Source of the DNA: Prolixibacter bellariivorans ATCC BAA-1284
GTDB taxonomy: Bacteria; Bacteroidota; Bacteroidia; Bacteroidales; Prolixibacteraceae
Assembly (NCBI RefSeq): GCF_000621705.1
Contig: NZ_JHXO01000001.1
Coordinates: 248,001 to 312,000 of the forward strand
Direction: 5' to 3'
DNA length: 64,000 nt
Shown: piece after piece, positions 54,420 to 62,633 of the stretch
Numbering within the stretch: the stretch's first letter is position 1
How the letters are laid out: every line of letters starts with the position of its first letter
Notes under the pieces: model-generated
Seen by the model: only the letters and a program-made list of their open reading frames with translations
What the model was told of the DNA's origin: nothing
Databases searched by the model: none
Position numbers and translations under genes: made by a program

Positions 54420-54526
54420 AGGAAAAGCAAGTTTTTTCATAGGAATCTTTAAGTTAGGTTAGTTTGGTTTAGTTAGGTTAGGTTAGTTTATTAAGAGTCG
54501 GGTTCTCAGCCCGACTCTTTTTTTTT
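54420..54526 (+). ncRNA. Small RNA unit 3
   Basis: Predicted 107-nt transcript. -7 box at 54407-54414, TTAACAG at 54390-54396. The C-free tract is 51 nt (54448-54498), longer than in unit 2 by one extra GGTTAG step. Terminator GAGTCGGG/CCCGACTC (54495-54517) with nine T. Confidence 0.72.
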
Positions 54527-54645
54527 GTGATAAGATTCGTGTCCTTTTTATCGGAGCATTTCGTATTCTCTATTTACTATAAGGTTTAACTTTCTTTAAT
54601 ACCTGTTCGAATCAATTAACAGAAAAAACGGGCATCTTTGTCAAC

Positions 54646-54742
54646 AGGAAAAGCAAGTTTTTTTCATAGGAATTTTTAAGTTAGGTTAGTTTGGTTAGGT
54701 TAATTTATAAAAGGACCGGGTTCTCAACCCAGTCCTTTTTTT
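54646..54742 (+). ncRNA. Small RNA unit 4
   Basis: Predicted 97-nt transcript. -7 box at 54633-54640, TTAACAG at 54616-54622. C-free tract of 50 nt (54666-54715) with fewer GTTAG motifs. Terminator AAGGAC-GGGTT / AACCC-GTCCTT (54711-54736) with one C-A mismatch and a T-run. Confidence 0.7.
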
Positions 54743-54871
54743 ATGGACGGTAATTTGAAACTAATCTGATCGCTGAAAATTTGATTGAGTGATTAAGGTG
54801 TTTGGGCGGGGTTTGATTTCTCGGGTATCCGACTAAAGGACTGAACTAAATTGTGTACCACCTTTGTTAGC

Positions 54872-54955
54872 ACGAAAAGCAAGTTCTTTTTAAGTCAGTC
54901 TGGTTAGAATAATTAATGAAAGAACCGGCTTCCTTTTCAGGAACCGGCTCTCTTA
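54872..54955 (+). ncRNA. Small RNA unit 5 (diverged)
   Basis: Predicted 84-nt transcript. -7 box CACCTTTG at 54859-54866; the TTAACAG position reads TGAACTA. GCAAGTT is at 54879. The middle is short with one clear GGTTAG. The terminator is a longer stem around CCGG-TTCCT / AGGAA-CCGG (54925-54948) with one bulged C and tail CTCTTAT. Confidence 0.55.
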
Positions 54956-54960
54956 TATGT

Positions 54961-55410
54961 GAATCCGTTTCAATTGATGGTTGATTGGCTCAAATTGCTG
55001 TAGGGCAACTTGATTTTTTCCCCGGATCCACCATATATGGCATTGGTTAGTACAAATTATCCTTTTTTAGAATGTTTGTTTTTCCTTTGTTTTCAAGCAA
55101 ACACTAAATCCGGAAAGCCGGACTTAGTGTTGCATGTCTTTCAGAAATAAAACTTAATTAATGAATGCATGTACAAAGGTGAATTTGGGTTTTGGTTTCG
55201 GGTTCGAAAATATGGGAACCTTCGTATATTCACGAAACAAATGGTCAAATCAATTGCACAAAAGGTAAATTCCATTGTTCAAAAGATAAATACTGAATTG
55301 TGTAGTTCATAGAACAACTTCATCAGTGTAAATTGTAAGGGGCAAGTTTCCAGATAAATGATAATTGATATTGCCACATCAATTTTGGCGAATAGGAAGA
55401 TTTACTGAAA
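54961..55410. other. Gene-free region between the small RNA array and metK
   Basis: No credible ORF. A strong imperfect hairpin lies at 55100-55131: AACACTAA / TTAGTGTT and TCCGG / CCGGA with an A-C mismatch and AAAG loop, but no T-run on either side, so it is not a standard terminator. The segment at 55250-55300 has two similar AAAAGxTAAAT phrases. No promoter stands out. Confidence 0.4.
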
Positions 55411-55445
55411 CGAAAAAGATCGCCCCCAATGAGCGATCTTTTGAC
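55411..55445 (-). terminator. metK terminator
   Basis: AAAAGATCGC (55414-55423) pairs with GCGATCTTTT (55433-55442); read on the minus strand it ends in five T. Confidence 0.9.
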
Positions 55446-55465
55446 AATTCTTTAAGATGTGATAT

Positions 55466-56725
55466 TTATTTGAGCTTAAAATGCTCTTTTATTTTCTCAA
55501 CATAGTCGAGTTTTTCCCATGTGAAGAGTTCAACTTCGCGTTCCAGCTTGCCGGAATATGGCGATTCAAAATTCTTGACAACCGTTCTTGGGGTACGTCC
55601 CATGTGTCCGTAGGCAGCAGTCTCCTCGTAAATGGGATTGCGAAGCTTTAACCGTTTTTCGATAGCAAATGGGCGAAGGTCGAAAATCTCCCTAATCTTT
55701 TCTGCAATTTCACTGTCTGACAGGTCGACATTTGACCGGCCATAGGTGTTAACATAGATGTTTACGGGTTGTGCTACGCCAATAGCATAGGCCAGCTGAA
55801 CCAACATTTCGTCGGCAACGTCGGCAGCTACCAGGTTTTTGGCGATGTGGCGGGCAGCATAAGCAGCCGATCTATCGACCTTCGACGGGTCTTTACCCGA
55901 GAATGCTCCACCTCCGTGTGCACCTTTACCTCCATATGTATCGACAATAATTTTGCGTCCGGTTAATCCGGTATCACCGTTGGGGCCTCCTATTACGAAC
56001 TTTCCGGTAGGATTAACGTGCAGAATATATTGATCGTCGAACAGTTCCTTCAAGCGTTCGGGCAATTTGGCAACCGTGCGAGGAATCAGAATTTTGCGAA
56101 CATCGTCCTTGATTTTGGCCAGCATGCGCTCGTCATCGTTGTCAAAGTCGTCGTGCTGTGTCGACACTACGATGGTGTGAACCCGCAGCGGCTCGTTTTC
56201 TTCGTTGTATTCAATCGTTACCTGTGATTTGGAGTCGGGGCGGAGGTAAGTCATTTCTTTTCCCTCACGGCGAACTTCAGCCAACTCAAGCAACAGACGG
56301 TGTGACAATTCCAGGGGAAGCGGCATGAAATCATCGGTTTCTTTGCATGCATAACCGAACATCATTCCCTGGTCACCTGCTCCCTGGTTCTCGCGATCTT
56401 CGCGATCGACGCCTCGGTTGATGTCAGGAGATTGTTCGTGAATAGCTGTCAGGATACCACAGGAGTCGCTGTCGAACTGATACTCCGCCTTGGTGTACCC
56501 AATGCGGGCAATCACATCGCGGGCTTCTCTCTGAACGTCAATGTACGTCTGTGTTTTTACCTCGCCGGCAATTATTACCTGCCCTGTGGTTACCAAGGTC
56601 TCAATCGCCACTTTCGAGTCCGGATCATATGCCAGTAAGGTATCTAACAATGCATCGGAAATTTGATCGGCCACCTTATCAGGATGTCCTTCCGATACTG
56701 ATTCTGAAGTAAACAGAAATCCCAT
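55466..56725 (-). CDS. metK: S-adenosylmethionine synthetase
   Basis: Makes SAM from methionine and ATP. The 419-residue protein opens with [20 protein letters not shown] (landmark 5-24), has [16 protein letters not shown] (about 116-131, methionine-binding loop) and [19 protein letters not shown] (about 271-289, the P-loop-like region). Full length. Its mRNA leader of about 145 nt carries a SAM-II-like element, so its product probably feeds back on it. With metH and metF elsewhere in the window it completes the methionine-SAM route. Confidence 0.97.
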   Translation of the reverse strand: MGFLFTSESVSEGHPDKVADQISDALLDTLLAYDPDSKVAIETLVTTGQVIIAGEVKTQTYIDVQREARDVIARIGYTKAEYQFDSDSCGILTAIHEQSPDINRGVDREDRENQGAGDQGMMFGYACKETDDFMPLPLELSHRLLLELAEVRREGKEMTYLRPDSKSQVTIEYNEENEPLRVHTIVVSTQHDDFDNDDERMLAKIKDDVRKILIPRTVAKLPERLKELFDDQYILHVNPTGKFVIGGPNGDTGLTGRKIIVDTYGGKGAHGGGAFSGKDPSKVDRSAAYAARHIAKNLVAADVADEMLVQLAYAIGVAQPVNIYVNTYGRSNVDLSDSEIAEKIREIFDLRPFAIEKRLKLRNPIYEETAAYGHMGRTPRTVVKNFESPYSGKLEREVELFTWEKLDYVEKIKEHFKLK

Positions 56726-56814
56726 AATTATAATTTTTTGGACGGCTCAGGCCGACCATCGATGAAACAAATACAGAACGGGACGTTAAATGGTTGATTG
56801 ATAATAGACGGGAA

Positions 56815-56868
56815 GGCGTTGCTTTAGCATTTTTTTCCGTGGTTGCAATCAATCAAATCTATCCACAT
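56815..56868 (-). promoter_or_regulatory. Putative SAM-II riboswitch in the metK leader
   Basis: On the minus strand the leader reads GTGG (56866-56863), GATTTG, TTGCA, CCAC, an A-rich linker, then GCTAAAGC (56828-56821). GTGG/CCAC forms P1. TTGC can pair with GC(T)AA, and TTG with the following CAA, forming the pseudoknot P2. Order and conserved bases (GATTT, TTGCA, GCTAAA) agree with the SAM-II class known mainly from alphaproteobacteria. The predicted mRNA start, near 56871, falls just ahead of it. The match is by eye, not by covariance model. Confidence 0.65.
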
Positions 56869-56876
56869 TCGAGGCA

Positions 56877-56884
56877 CAAATGTA
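56877..56884 (-). promoter_or_regulatory. -7 element of metK
   Basis: TACATTTG on the minus strand matches TAnnTTTG. A start about six bases downstream would put the first transcribed bases right at the SAM-II-like aptamer. The -33 element is not clear. Confidence 0.55.
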
Positions 56885-56952
56885 CATCGAAAATATTTAA
56901 ATACGTAAAAAGATGCATAAAAATTGGATTCAGGGCATTGTCCGGTTTCGGT

Positions 56953-57864
56953 TCAATGGCCGGTCACTTCCAGGAAGACTTTCTCAAGCGTGGTGGTTTC
57001 GCGTTGCAACGTGAGTAAAACAAATCCATGATCTGCAGCAAAGCGGAATACGGCCGGCCTGATATCTTCAGCGGTAGTTCCGGTTAACAACCATTCGGCA
57101 TCGCCTGTTTTTTCGACATGCTCAACACCTTCAACAGAAGCCAGCATCTCTGCGGTAACTTCTCCTTGCGTTTCAATTCGGACCAATTGAGGTGCATCGG
57201 TTCGAAGGGCATGAAACTGTGAGCGGTTTTTGTCGGCAACAATTTGTCCATTGTTGATGATGAGAACCCGGTTACAAATAGCCTCCACTTCCTGCATAAT
57301 GTGGGTGGACAGCATGACGGTTTTATTCCGACTTACTTCCTGAATGAGTCGTCGTATTTCGATCAGCTGAGCCGGATCGAGCCCGGATGTTGGTTCATCA
57401 AGAATGAGAACTCCCGGATCATGAATGAGTGCCTGTGCAATGCCTACACGCTGCCGGAAACCTTTTGACAGCGAACCGATTTTTTTCCCTAGCTCAGGAA
57501 CCAGCCCGGTGAGGTCTATCATTTCATCAACTCTCTCTTTCCGGTTTTTTATCGGGTACATACCGGCAACCAATTCAAGATATTCCCGAATGTACATATC
57601 GGGGTAGAGGGGATTGTTTTCTGGCAGATAACCAATTTGCCGGCGTATGTCGATGGAATGTTCCCGAACGGGCAGGTCGTTTACCATTACTTTACCCGAA
57701 GAAGGCGTAAGCAAACCCGTGATTATCTTCATCATGGTTGATTTTCCGGCACCATTCGGTCCCAGAAAACCAGTCACTTCACCGGTATGAATGGAAAACG
57801 TAACATCGTCCAATGCTTTCTGTTCTCCAAATAGTTGTGTAATGCTTTCAACCTGTATCGACAT
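56953..57864 (-). CDS. gldA: ABC transporter ATPase, GldA type
   Basis: A 303-residue ATPase similar to GldA, part of the GldA-GldF-GldG ABC transporter linked to gliding motility in Flavobacteria. Walker A GPNGAGKST (about 34-42), signature LSKGFRQRVG, Walker B VLILDEP and switch His in STHIMQEVE are present. The family-typical start is the ATG at 57864 (MSIQVESITQLFG); the frame is open to 57984, but the extra 40 residues are unlike the family. gldF and gldG are not adjacent in this window. It could also belong to a generic ABC-2 exporter. Confidence 0.82.
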   Translation of the reverse strand: MSIQVESITQLFGEQKALDDVTFSIHTGEVTGFLGPNGAGKSTMMKIITGLLTPSSGKVMVNDLPVREHSIDIRRQIGYLPENNPLYPDMYIREYLELVAGMYPIKNRKERVDEMIDLTGLVPELGKKIGSLSKGFRQRVGIAQALIHDPGVLILDEPTSGLDPAQLIEIRRLIQEVSRNKTVMLSTHIMQEVEAICNRVLIINNGQIVADKNRSQFHALRTDAPQLVRIETQGEVTAEMLASVEGVEHVEKTGDAEWLLTGTTAEDIRPAVFRFAADHGFVLLTLQRETTTLEKVFLEVTGH

Positions 57865-58136
57865 AATTCTGCTTTTGTACAAAAATAACTTTTCCTTCCA
57901 TTTTACAAGGGAATGAGGGTTCAAGCATGGAAATCTTGTTTGTTTTTGATGACTTTGTTTCCAAATAGCAATATGCAATGACAATTTTCATATCTCTCTG
58001 AAAATCTTTGCTAATTTTGTGGCAGCGAACCATGAATCAACTATTTTCGAGAATTTCAAGCAGACTTATGTGTTGTCGATGAAACGTTGTGCAATGAGTC
58101 TGTTTTACAGTAAAATGTCCCGGAGCGACGAAAACC

Positions 58137-60002
58137 ATGAAGGATCAGAATTTTAATTTTGTGAATAGTTTATTTCGATACGAGCGGCAAAAAACTGCCA
58201 CCGTACAGGTAGGAGAAGTAAAGGTTGGAGGAGAGTATCCTATTCGTTTACAGTCGATGACGGATACAGATACGAACGATACGGATGCCACGGTTGAGCA
58301 AATCATCCGGATTATTAAGGCTGGTGCCGATTTTGTCCGTATGGCTGTTCAGGGACTCCGCGAAGCAGAAAATCTAAAAAGTATTCGGGCTGAATTAGAC
58401 AAACGTGGCTATGCCGCAATACCACTAGTGGCCGATATTCATTTCTCTCCGCAAGCTGCTGAAACTGCCATTAAATATGTGAAGAAGGTTCGTATCAATC
58501 CTGGTAATTTTTACGATCCACGAGCTAAATTTCAGAAGGTAGATTATACCGATGACGAGTATCGTGATGAACTGGCCGGTATAGAAGAACGCTTTATCCC
58601 TTTTTTAAAAGCATGTGCTGAGCGTGGAACTGCTCTCAGGATTGGAGCCAACCACGGCTCTCTTTCCGACCGGATTATGAGTCGTTATGGCGATACGCCG
58701 GCAGGAATTGTGGAATCGGTCATGGAATTCCTCCGCATTTGCAAAAAGGTTGAGTTTCACAATGTGGTTATTTCTATCAAGGCAAGTAATACCCGACTGA
58801 TGGTATACACTGTGCGTTTGATGAACTACCGGATGCGTCTGGAGGGAATGAATTACCCGTTCCACATCGGCGTTACGGAAGCCGGAGAAGGTGAAGATGG
58901 ACGTATTAAATCAGCTGTTGGTTCGGGGACATTGCTGGCCGATGGAATTGGCGATACGATTCGGGTTTCGCTGACAGAAGATCCGGCCAATGAAATTGGT
59001 TTTGCCCGTAAACTGGTTGATATTTTCAAGGGGCGCGAGAATCATGCTCCGATATCCGCTCCGATGATTTCACAAACTAATCCGTTCGAGTATGAGCGGA
59101 GAAGTAACCGGCCGGTAGGTGATATAGGCGGTAAAAAAGCAGTGGTTGTTATTGCATCGCTGAATAACTATACACTGGAAGAGGTGCGCTCGCTGAATAC
59201 AGGGATGGAACCTGATTACTATTACGATGGCAAACGCATTTTCAATAAAGCTGGTCGCGCATTTCCGATACTGTCGTTGGAAGATTACCTTTTCAACGAT
59301 ATGTATACCAATCAAGAGCGGTTTATTCGCGCCAGCAAACCGGAATACGATGCCTTGAAGGCAGAAAACCCGGAAATTGTTGAAAAGCTGAAGAATGAGC
59401 GGAAGGCCATTGTCATTATGGAGAGCGATAACCTGAACAGTTTTGCTGAGTTACGTGCTTTCTTCATGGAGTTGGATGCTCATATTTGTAAAAATCCGGT
59501 CATTTTGCATCGTTCCTACCGGGAAGATAACTACGAAGATCTGCTGATAGAAGCTTCCACTGATTTGGGAGGACTGCTGATTGATGGTTATGGTGACGGC
59601 ATTTTATTATCGAACCAGGGAACCATTGGTTATAATGAGTTGAAGGACCTTTCGTTCGGATTGTTGCAGGCGAGCCGCATGCGGGTAACTCGGACTGAAT
59701 TTGTTTCCTGTCCGGGATGTGGACGAACCCTTTTCGAACTTCAGGGAACCTTGGCCGAAGTGAAAAAACATTTCCGTCATCTCAACCACCTGAAGATTGG
59801 TGTGATGGGCTGCGTGGTAAACGGCCCGGGCGAAATGGGCGATGTGGATTACGGCTACGTTGGTTCCGGCCCCGGACATATCAATCTTTACAAAGGCCAG
59901 AAACTGGTAAAACGTCACGTTCCATCTGAAAGAGCTGTAGATGAGTTGAAAAAGCTGATGATGGAATACGGAGACTGGTACGAACCAACACTTTCCAGGT
60001 AG
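58137..60002 (+). CDS. ispG: 4-hydroxy-3-methylbut-2-enyl diphosphate synthase, three-domain form
   Basis: Fe-S enzyme of the MEP isoprenoid pathway. The 621 residues are much longer than the proteobacterial form (about 370) because of an inserted domain (about residues 280-510), as in plants and Bacteroidota. The TIM barrel starts with VGGEYPIRLQSMTDTDT (about 31-47) and the C-terminal reductase domain has the cluster cysteines in FVSCPGCGRTLFE (about 522-534) and GVMGCVVNGPGEMG (about 554-567). ispD is at 35.2 kb. Confidence 0.96.
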   Translation: MKDQNFNFVNSLFRYERQKTATVQVGEVKVGGEYPIRLQSMTDTDTNDTDATVEQIIRIIKAGADFVRMAVQGLREAENLKSIRAELDKRGYAAIPLVADIHFSPQAAETAIKYVKKVRINPGNFYDPRAKFQKVDYTDDEYRDELAGIEERFIPFLKACAERGTALRIGANHGSLSDRIMSRYGDTPAGIVESVMEFLRICKKVEFHNVVISIKASNTRLMVYTVRLMNYRMRLEGMNYPFHIGVTEAGEGEDGRIKSAVGSGTLLADGIGDTIRVSLTEDPANEIGFARKLVDIFKGRENHAPISAPMISQTNPFEYERRSNRPVGDIGGKKAVVVIASLNNYTLEEVRSLNTGMEPDYYYDGKRIFNKAGRAFPILSLEDYLFNDMYTNQERFIRASKPEYDALKAENPEIVEKLKNERKAIVIMESDNLNSFAELRAFFMELDAHICKNPVILHRSYREDNYEDLLIEASTDLGGLLIDGYGDGILLSNQGTIGYNELKDLSFGLLQASRMRVTRTEFVSCPGCGRTLFELQGTLAEVKKHFRHLNHLKIGVMGCVVNGPGEMGDVDYGYVGSGPGHINLYKGQKLVKRHVPSERAVDELKKLMMEYGDWYEPTLSR

Positions 60003-60027
60003 AAAAATTACTCAAAAACAGTTTGTC

Positions 60028-60651
60028 CTATTCGATAAGAAAATCCGGTAATGCTTGGGTCAACGTTCCTGGTTCGAGATGCAATGCCTGAATTCCAAGT
60101 TCGGACGCAGCCTTGATGTTCGCCTCTGAATCATCAATGAATAAAGTCTCTTCGGGTATTAATTCATGATTTTCCAAAACCCGTTTAAAAATGTCGGGAT
60201 CGGGTTTTCTCATTCCCATTTGATGCGAGTAATAATCTTGCTCAAATAACTCAGAAAAAATAAAACCATACGCCGATTGGAAATCCCGGAAGTATTGTTG
60301 CCGGTGAATTTCATTGGTATTACTCAATAAAAAAATCCGGAATTGTTTTTTTAAGCTTTTCAGGTATTCAACCCGGTCTGCCGGAATATCGAGAATCATG
60401 GCACACCAGGCGTGATCAATAGCTGAATCCGGAATGTCCCGATTGAGCAACCGGCGTACATTGTCACGAAACTCTTCAGGCGACGAAGCTCCTTGCTCCA
60501 ACAAGTAGAACAAATCGTGATGGTAGAACCAGCCACGTTCTCCCAACGGATTTTCCAGCCCAAGTGCTGCAAATGCTTCAACAGTTCGTTCTGGTGCGAT
60601 ATTGAGAATGACGCCGCCTAAATCGAAGATGATATTTTTGATGGTACTCAT
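60028..60651 (-). CDS. HAD-family phosphatase, YihX-like
   Basis: A 207-residue HAD hydrolase with motif I FDLGGVILN (10-18), in which the usual second Asp is Gly as in YihX-like members, motif II LLSNTNE (about 112-118), motif III KPDPDIFKRVL and motif IV FIDDSEANIKAA. YihX dephosphorylates alpha-glucose 1-phosphate in E. coli; the substrate here is not known. It is convergent with ispG. Confidence 0.85.
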   Translation of the reverse strand: MSTIKNIIFDLGGVILNIAPERTVEAFAALGLENPLGERGWFYHHDLFYLLEQGASSPEEFRDNVRRLLNRDIPDSAIDHAWCAMILDIPADRVEYLKSLKKQFRIFLLSNTNEIHRQQYFRDFQSAYGFIFSELFEQDYYSHQMGMRKPDPDIFKRVLENHELIPEETLFIDDSEANIKAASELGIQALHLEPGTLTQALPDFLIE

Positions 60652-60768
60652 ATCGGGATATTTTGTGGCAAAAGAGCTTCCAGTAAAAAAGCGCCCGGTA
60701 AAGTTAGAATATTATCATGAAAGCATTTACTTTGTCTACATGATAACCTGACTTAAAAACTTAGAAAG

Positions 60769-61587
60769 ATGACACGAACCGGGAACCTGTTTCAAAAAGC
60801 GACGAACCTTTCGGCCATTTTCGTATTTCTGTTCCTACTCTCAGGGTGTTACCAGCCCAAGAAAGATTTTTATCGTTTTAATGGAGAAAACGCCTTGGAG
60901 ATGCGTGCTCCAAGTGGTCAAATTAAGTTGTTTTTCGAGGCTTTCCCACAAAAGGGAATTTTATTCAGTATCAATTATAAAGGACGAAATATTCTTGAGC
61001 CATCACGACTTGGGCTGACGAACGTACAGAACAGGCCTTTCTTGGCTCAACCTGAAATCGAAAAGGTGATTGGTCGTTCATACCGCGAGCAACAGGCCGG
61101 CGAAGCGGCTGCCGGGCATAATTATAACGAACTCGCCATCTACCTGCGAGGCAAAGAAGTTCCGGACCGGCGCATGAAATTATTGGTGCGGTTGTATGGG
61201 AACAATATCATGGCATTCCGCTATGAAGTCCTTTCCGGTTTATCGGAAAACATCGATATCAATGGGGAATTGACAGAGTTTATTCTTCCAAAAGGAAGAC
61301 AGAATAATTTCTATAGTGGCCAGTTGGGCGACAATCCCATTCAACCTGATACGCATATCGATTTTCCGGTATGGTTCAGTTCAAGAAATGCCTGGGTTCG
61401 GATTAGCGATGTCGAAAAAGTACCTACTGCTTCACTCCGGAAGACCGGCGACTTCACCCTTGATATCATTAGCGAGACCGGCACGGTTATCAATTTCTTT
61501 CCGTTTCCATTTCCCTGGCGGGAAATAACCATCGCCGATTCAAAAGAAAAAATTGTCAATACGGAGATCCCTTCCTCGTTGAAATAG
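60769..61587 (+). CDS. Lipoprotein consisting of a GH97 N-terminal-like domain only
   Basis: A 272-residue lipoprotein (lipobox LLSGCYQP, Cys about 27). The rest matches the N-terminal beta-sandwich of GH97 glucosidases such as SusB: LEMRAPSGQIKLFFEA, INYKGRNILEPSRLGL, and YNELAIYLRGKEVPDRRMKLLVRLYGN-type strands (landmarks). The family normally continues into a catalytic barrel, giving 640-700 residues; here the frame stops after the N-domain, and the downstream sequence in all plus-strand frames does not continue it. So it is a stand-alone domain or a decayed GH97 gene. The clean lipobox and stop suggest it is still expressed. Confidence 0.7.
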   Translation: MTRTGNLFQKATNLSAIFVFLFLLSGCYQPKKDFYRFNGENALEMRAPSGQIKLFFEAFPQKGILFSINYKGRNILEPSRLGLTNVQNRPFLAQPEIEKVIGRSYREQQAGEAAAGHNYNELAIYLRGKEVPDRRMKLLVRLYGNNIMAFRYEVLSGLSENIDINGELTEFILPKGRQNNFYSGQLGDNPIQPDTHIDFPVWFSSRNAWVRISDVEKVPTASLRKTGDFTLDIISETGTVINFFPFPFPWREITIADSKEKIVNTEIPSSLK

Positions 61588-61664
61588 CTGGGCTTGGTCA
61601 CTCACCGGCTGCCTCCGTCGCGTGCTGTGGGGAAGATATTGGATAACACTGGAAAGACGGCTGT

Positions 61665-62630
61665 ATGAATTGGGAGAAGACAACCATACAATTATCCGAC
61701 GGAAGCGAACAGAAAGCGGTCGTCCCGCTTATTGTCTCGGCCAGTCGCCGCACGGATATACCAGCAAATTACGTTGGGTGGTTCAAGAAGCGGTTGGAGG
61801 AAGGCTATGTGAGTTGGAAGAATCCCTACAATCAGCAAGTCAGCTATGTGTCCTTCGCTCAGGTGCGACTTTTCGTCTTCTGGAGCAAAAATCCTGCTTC
61901 GTTTTTTTCGATTCTTCCATTGCTCGATGAGCGTCATCTGAATTACTATTTCCAGTTTACACTGAATGATTATGAAACGGAAGGTATTGAGCCTTTTGTC
62001 CCTCCATTGGCGAAACGAATAGAGACGTTTCGGAAGTTGTCTCAAATGATTGGACCGGAGAAAGTCATCTGGCGCTTCGATCCGTTGTTACTTACCGGTG
62101 AACTTTCGTTGAAAAAGTTGATGAAACGGGTGGAATTCATTGCCAGTCAATTGAGAGGGTATACCCGAAAGCTGGTGTTTAGTTTTGCCGATATCTCGGT
62201 TTACCGGAAAGTAGAAAGAAACCTGCGGAATGCTCAGGTGGATTACCAGGAGTTCACACCCGAATTAATGCACGAAGCAGCACAAATGTTGGAGGTGATC
62301 GGGAAGAAAAATGGCCTCGAATTACGCTCTTGTTGCGAAGCGATTGACTTGAGCCAGTATGGTATTCGTCCGAACAAATGCATTGATGACGATTTGATCC
62401 GGCAATTATTCCCTGACGATCAAAAGTTGATGGCTTTTGTCGGAAGCCAGGATACGCTTTTTCCCGGCAAGGAAGATGGCCGGTATTTAAAAATTAAAGA
62501 CAAATCGCAACGCGCTGCTTGTGGTTGCATTGCTTCAAAAGATATTGGTGAGTACGATACCTGCCCGTTGGGATGCGTTTATTGTTATGCCAATCGGATT
62601 CCGGGAAAAACTCATCCCATCGGACAATAG
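61665..62630 (+). CDS. DUF1848 family protein
   Basis: A 321-residue protein of the DUF1848 family, unknown function. Family marks are VSASRRTDIPANYVGWFKKR at the start (about 24-43), FVFWSKNP (about 73-80), WRFDPLLLT (about 131) and the C-terminal Cys cluster CGCIASKDIGEYDTCPLGCVYCYAN, whose CxxxCxxC end (CPLGCVYC) suggests an Fe-S cluster of radical-SAM type in an unusual C-terminal position. It lies 78 bp after the GH97-like gene. Confidence 0.85.
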   Translation: MNWEKTTIQLSDGSEQKAVVPLIVSASRRTDIPANYVGWFKKRLEEGYVSWKNPYNQQVSYVSFAQVRLFVFWSKNPASFFSILPLLDERHLNYYFQFTLNDYETEGIEPFVPPLAKRIETFRKLSQMIGPEKVIWRFDPLLLTGELSLKKLMKRVEFIASQLRGYTRKLVFSFADISVYRKVERNLRNAQVDYQEFTPELMHEAAQMLEVIGKKNGLELRSCCEAIDLSQYGIRPNKCIDDDLIRQLFPDDQKLMAFVGSQDTLFPGKEDGRYLKIKDKSQRAACGCIASKDIGEYDTCPLGCVYCYANRIPGKTHPIGQ

Positions 62631-62633
62631 AAA

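Larger units (their letters stand above)
53955..54957 (+). repeat. Tandem array of five small RNA units
   Basis: Units 2-4 are close copies (starts ATAAGGTTTAAC at 54136, 54353 and 54579; periods of 217 and 226 bp); units 1 and 5 are diverged but keep the same plan. Each has TTAACAG, ten bases, CATCTTTG (CACCTTTG in unit 5), then GCAAGTT at a constant 13-14 bases, a C-poor tract with repeated GTTAG, and a hairpin followed by T. Unit 5 keeps only a trace of TTAACAG. There is no ORF common to the copies. The five terminator stems differ in sequence but keep pairing. Confidence 0.85.

Noticed and set aside
53955-54957. CRISPR array
   Set aside because: The repeated units are about 220 bp with promoter and terminator signatures, vary in length and have no short constant repeat with uniform spacers; no cas genes lie in the window.
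60769-61664. Frameshifted full-length GH97 gene
   Set aside because: The sequence after the stop at 61587 does not continue GH97 in any plus-strand frame before DUF1848 begins, so a simple frameshift does not explain the short form.
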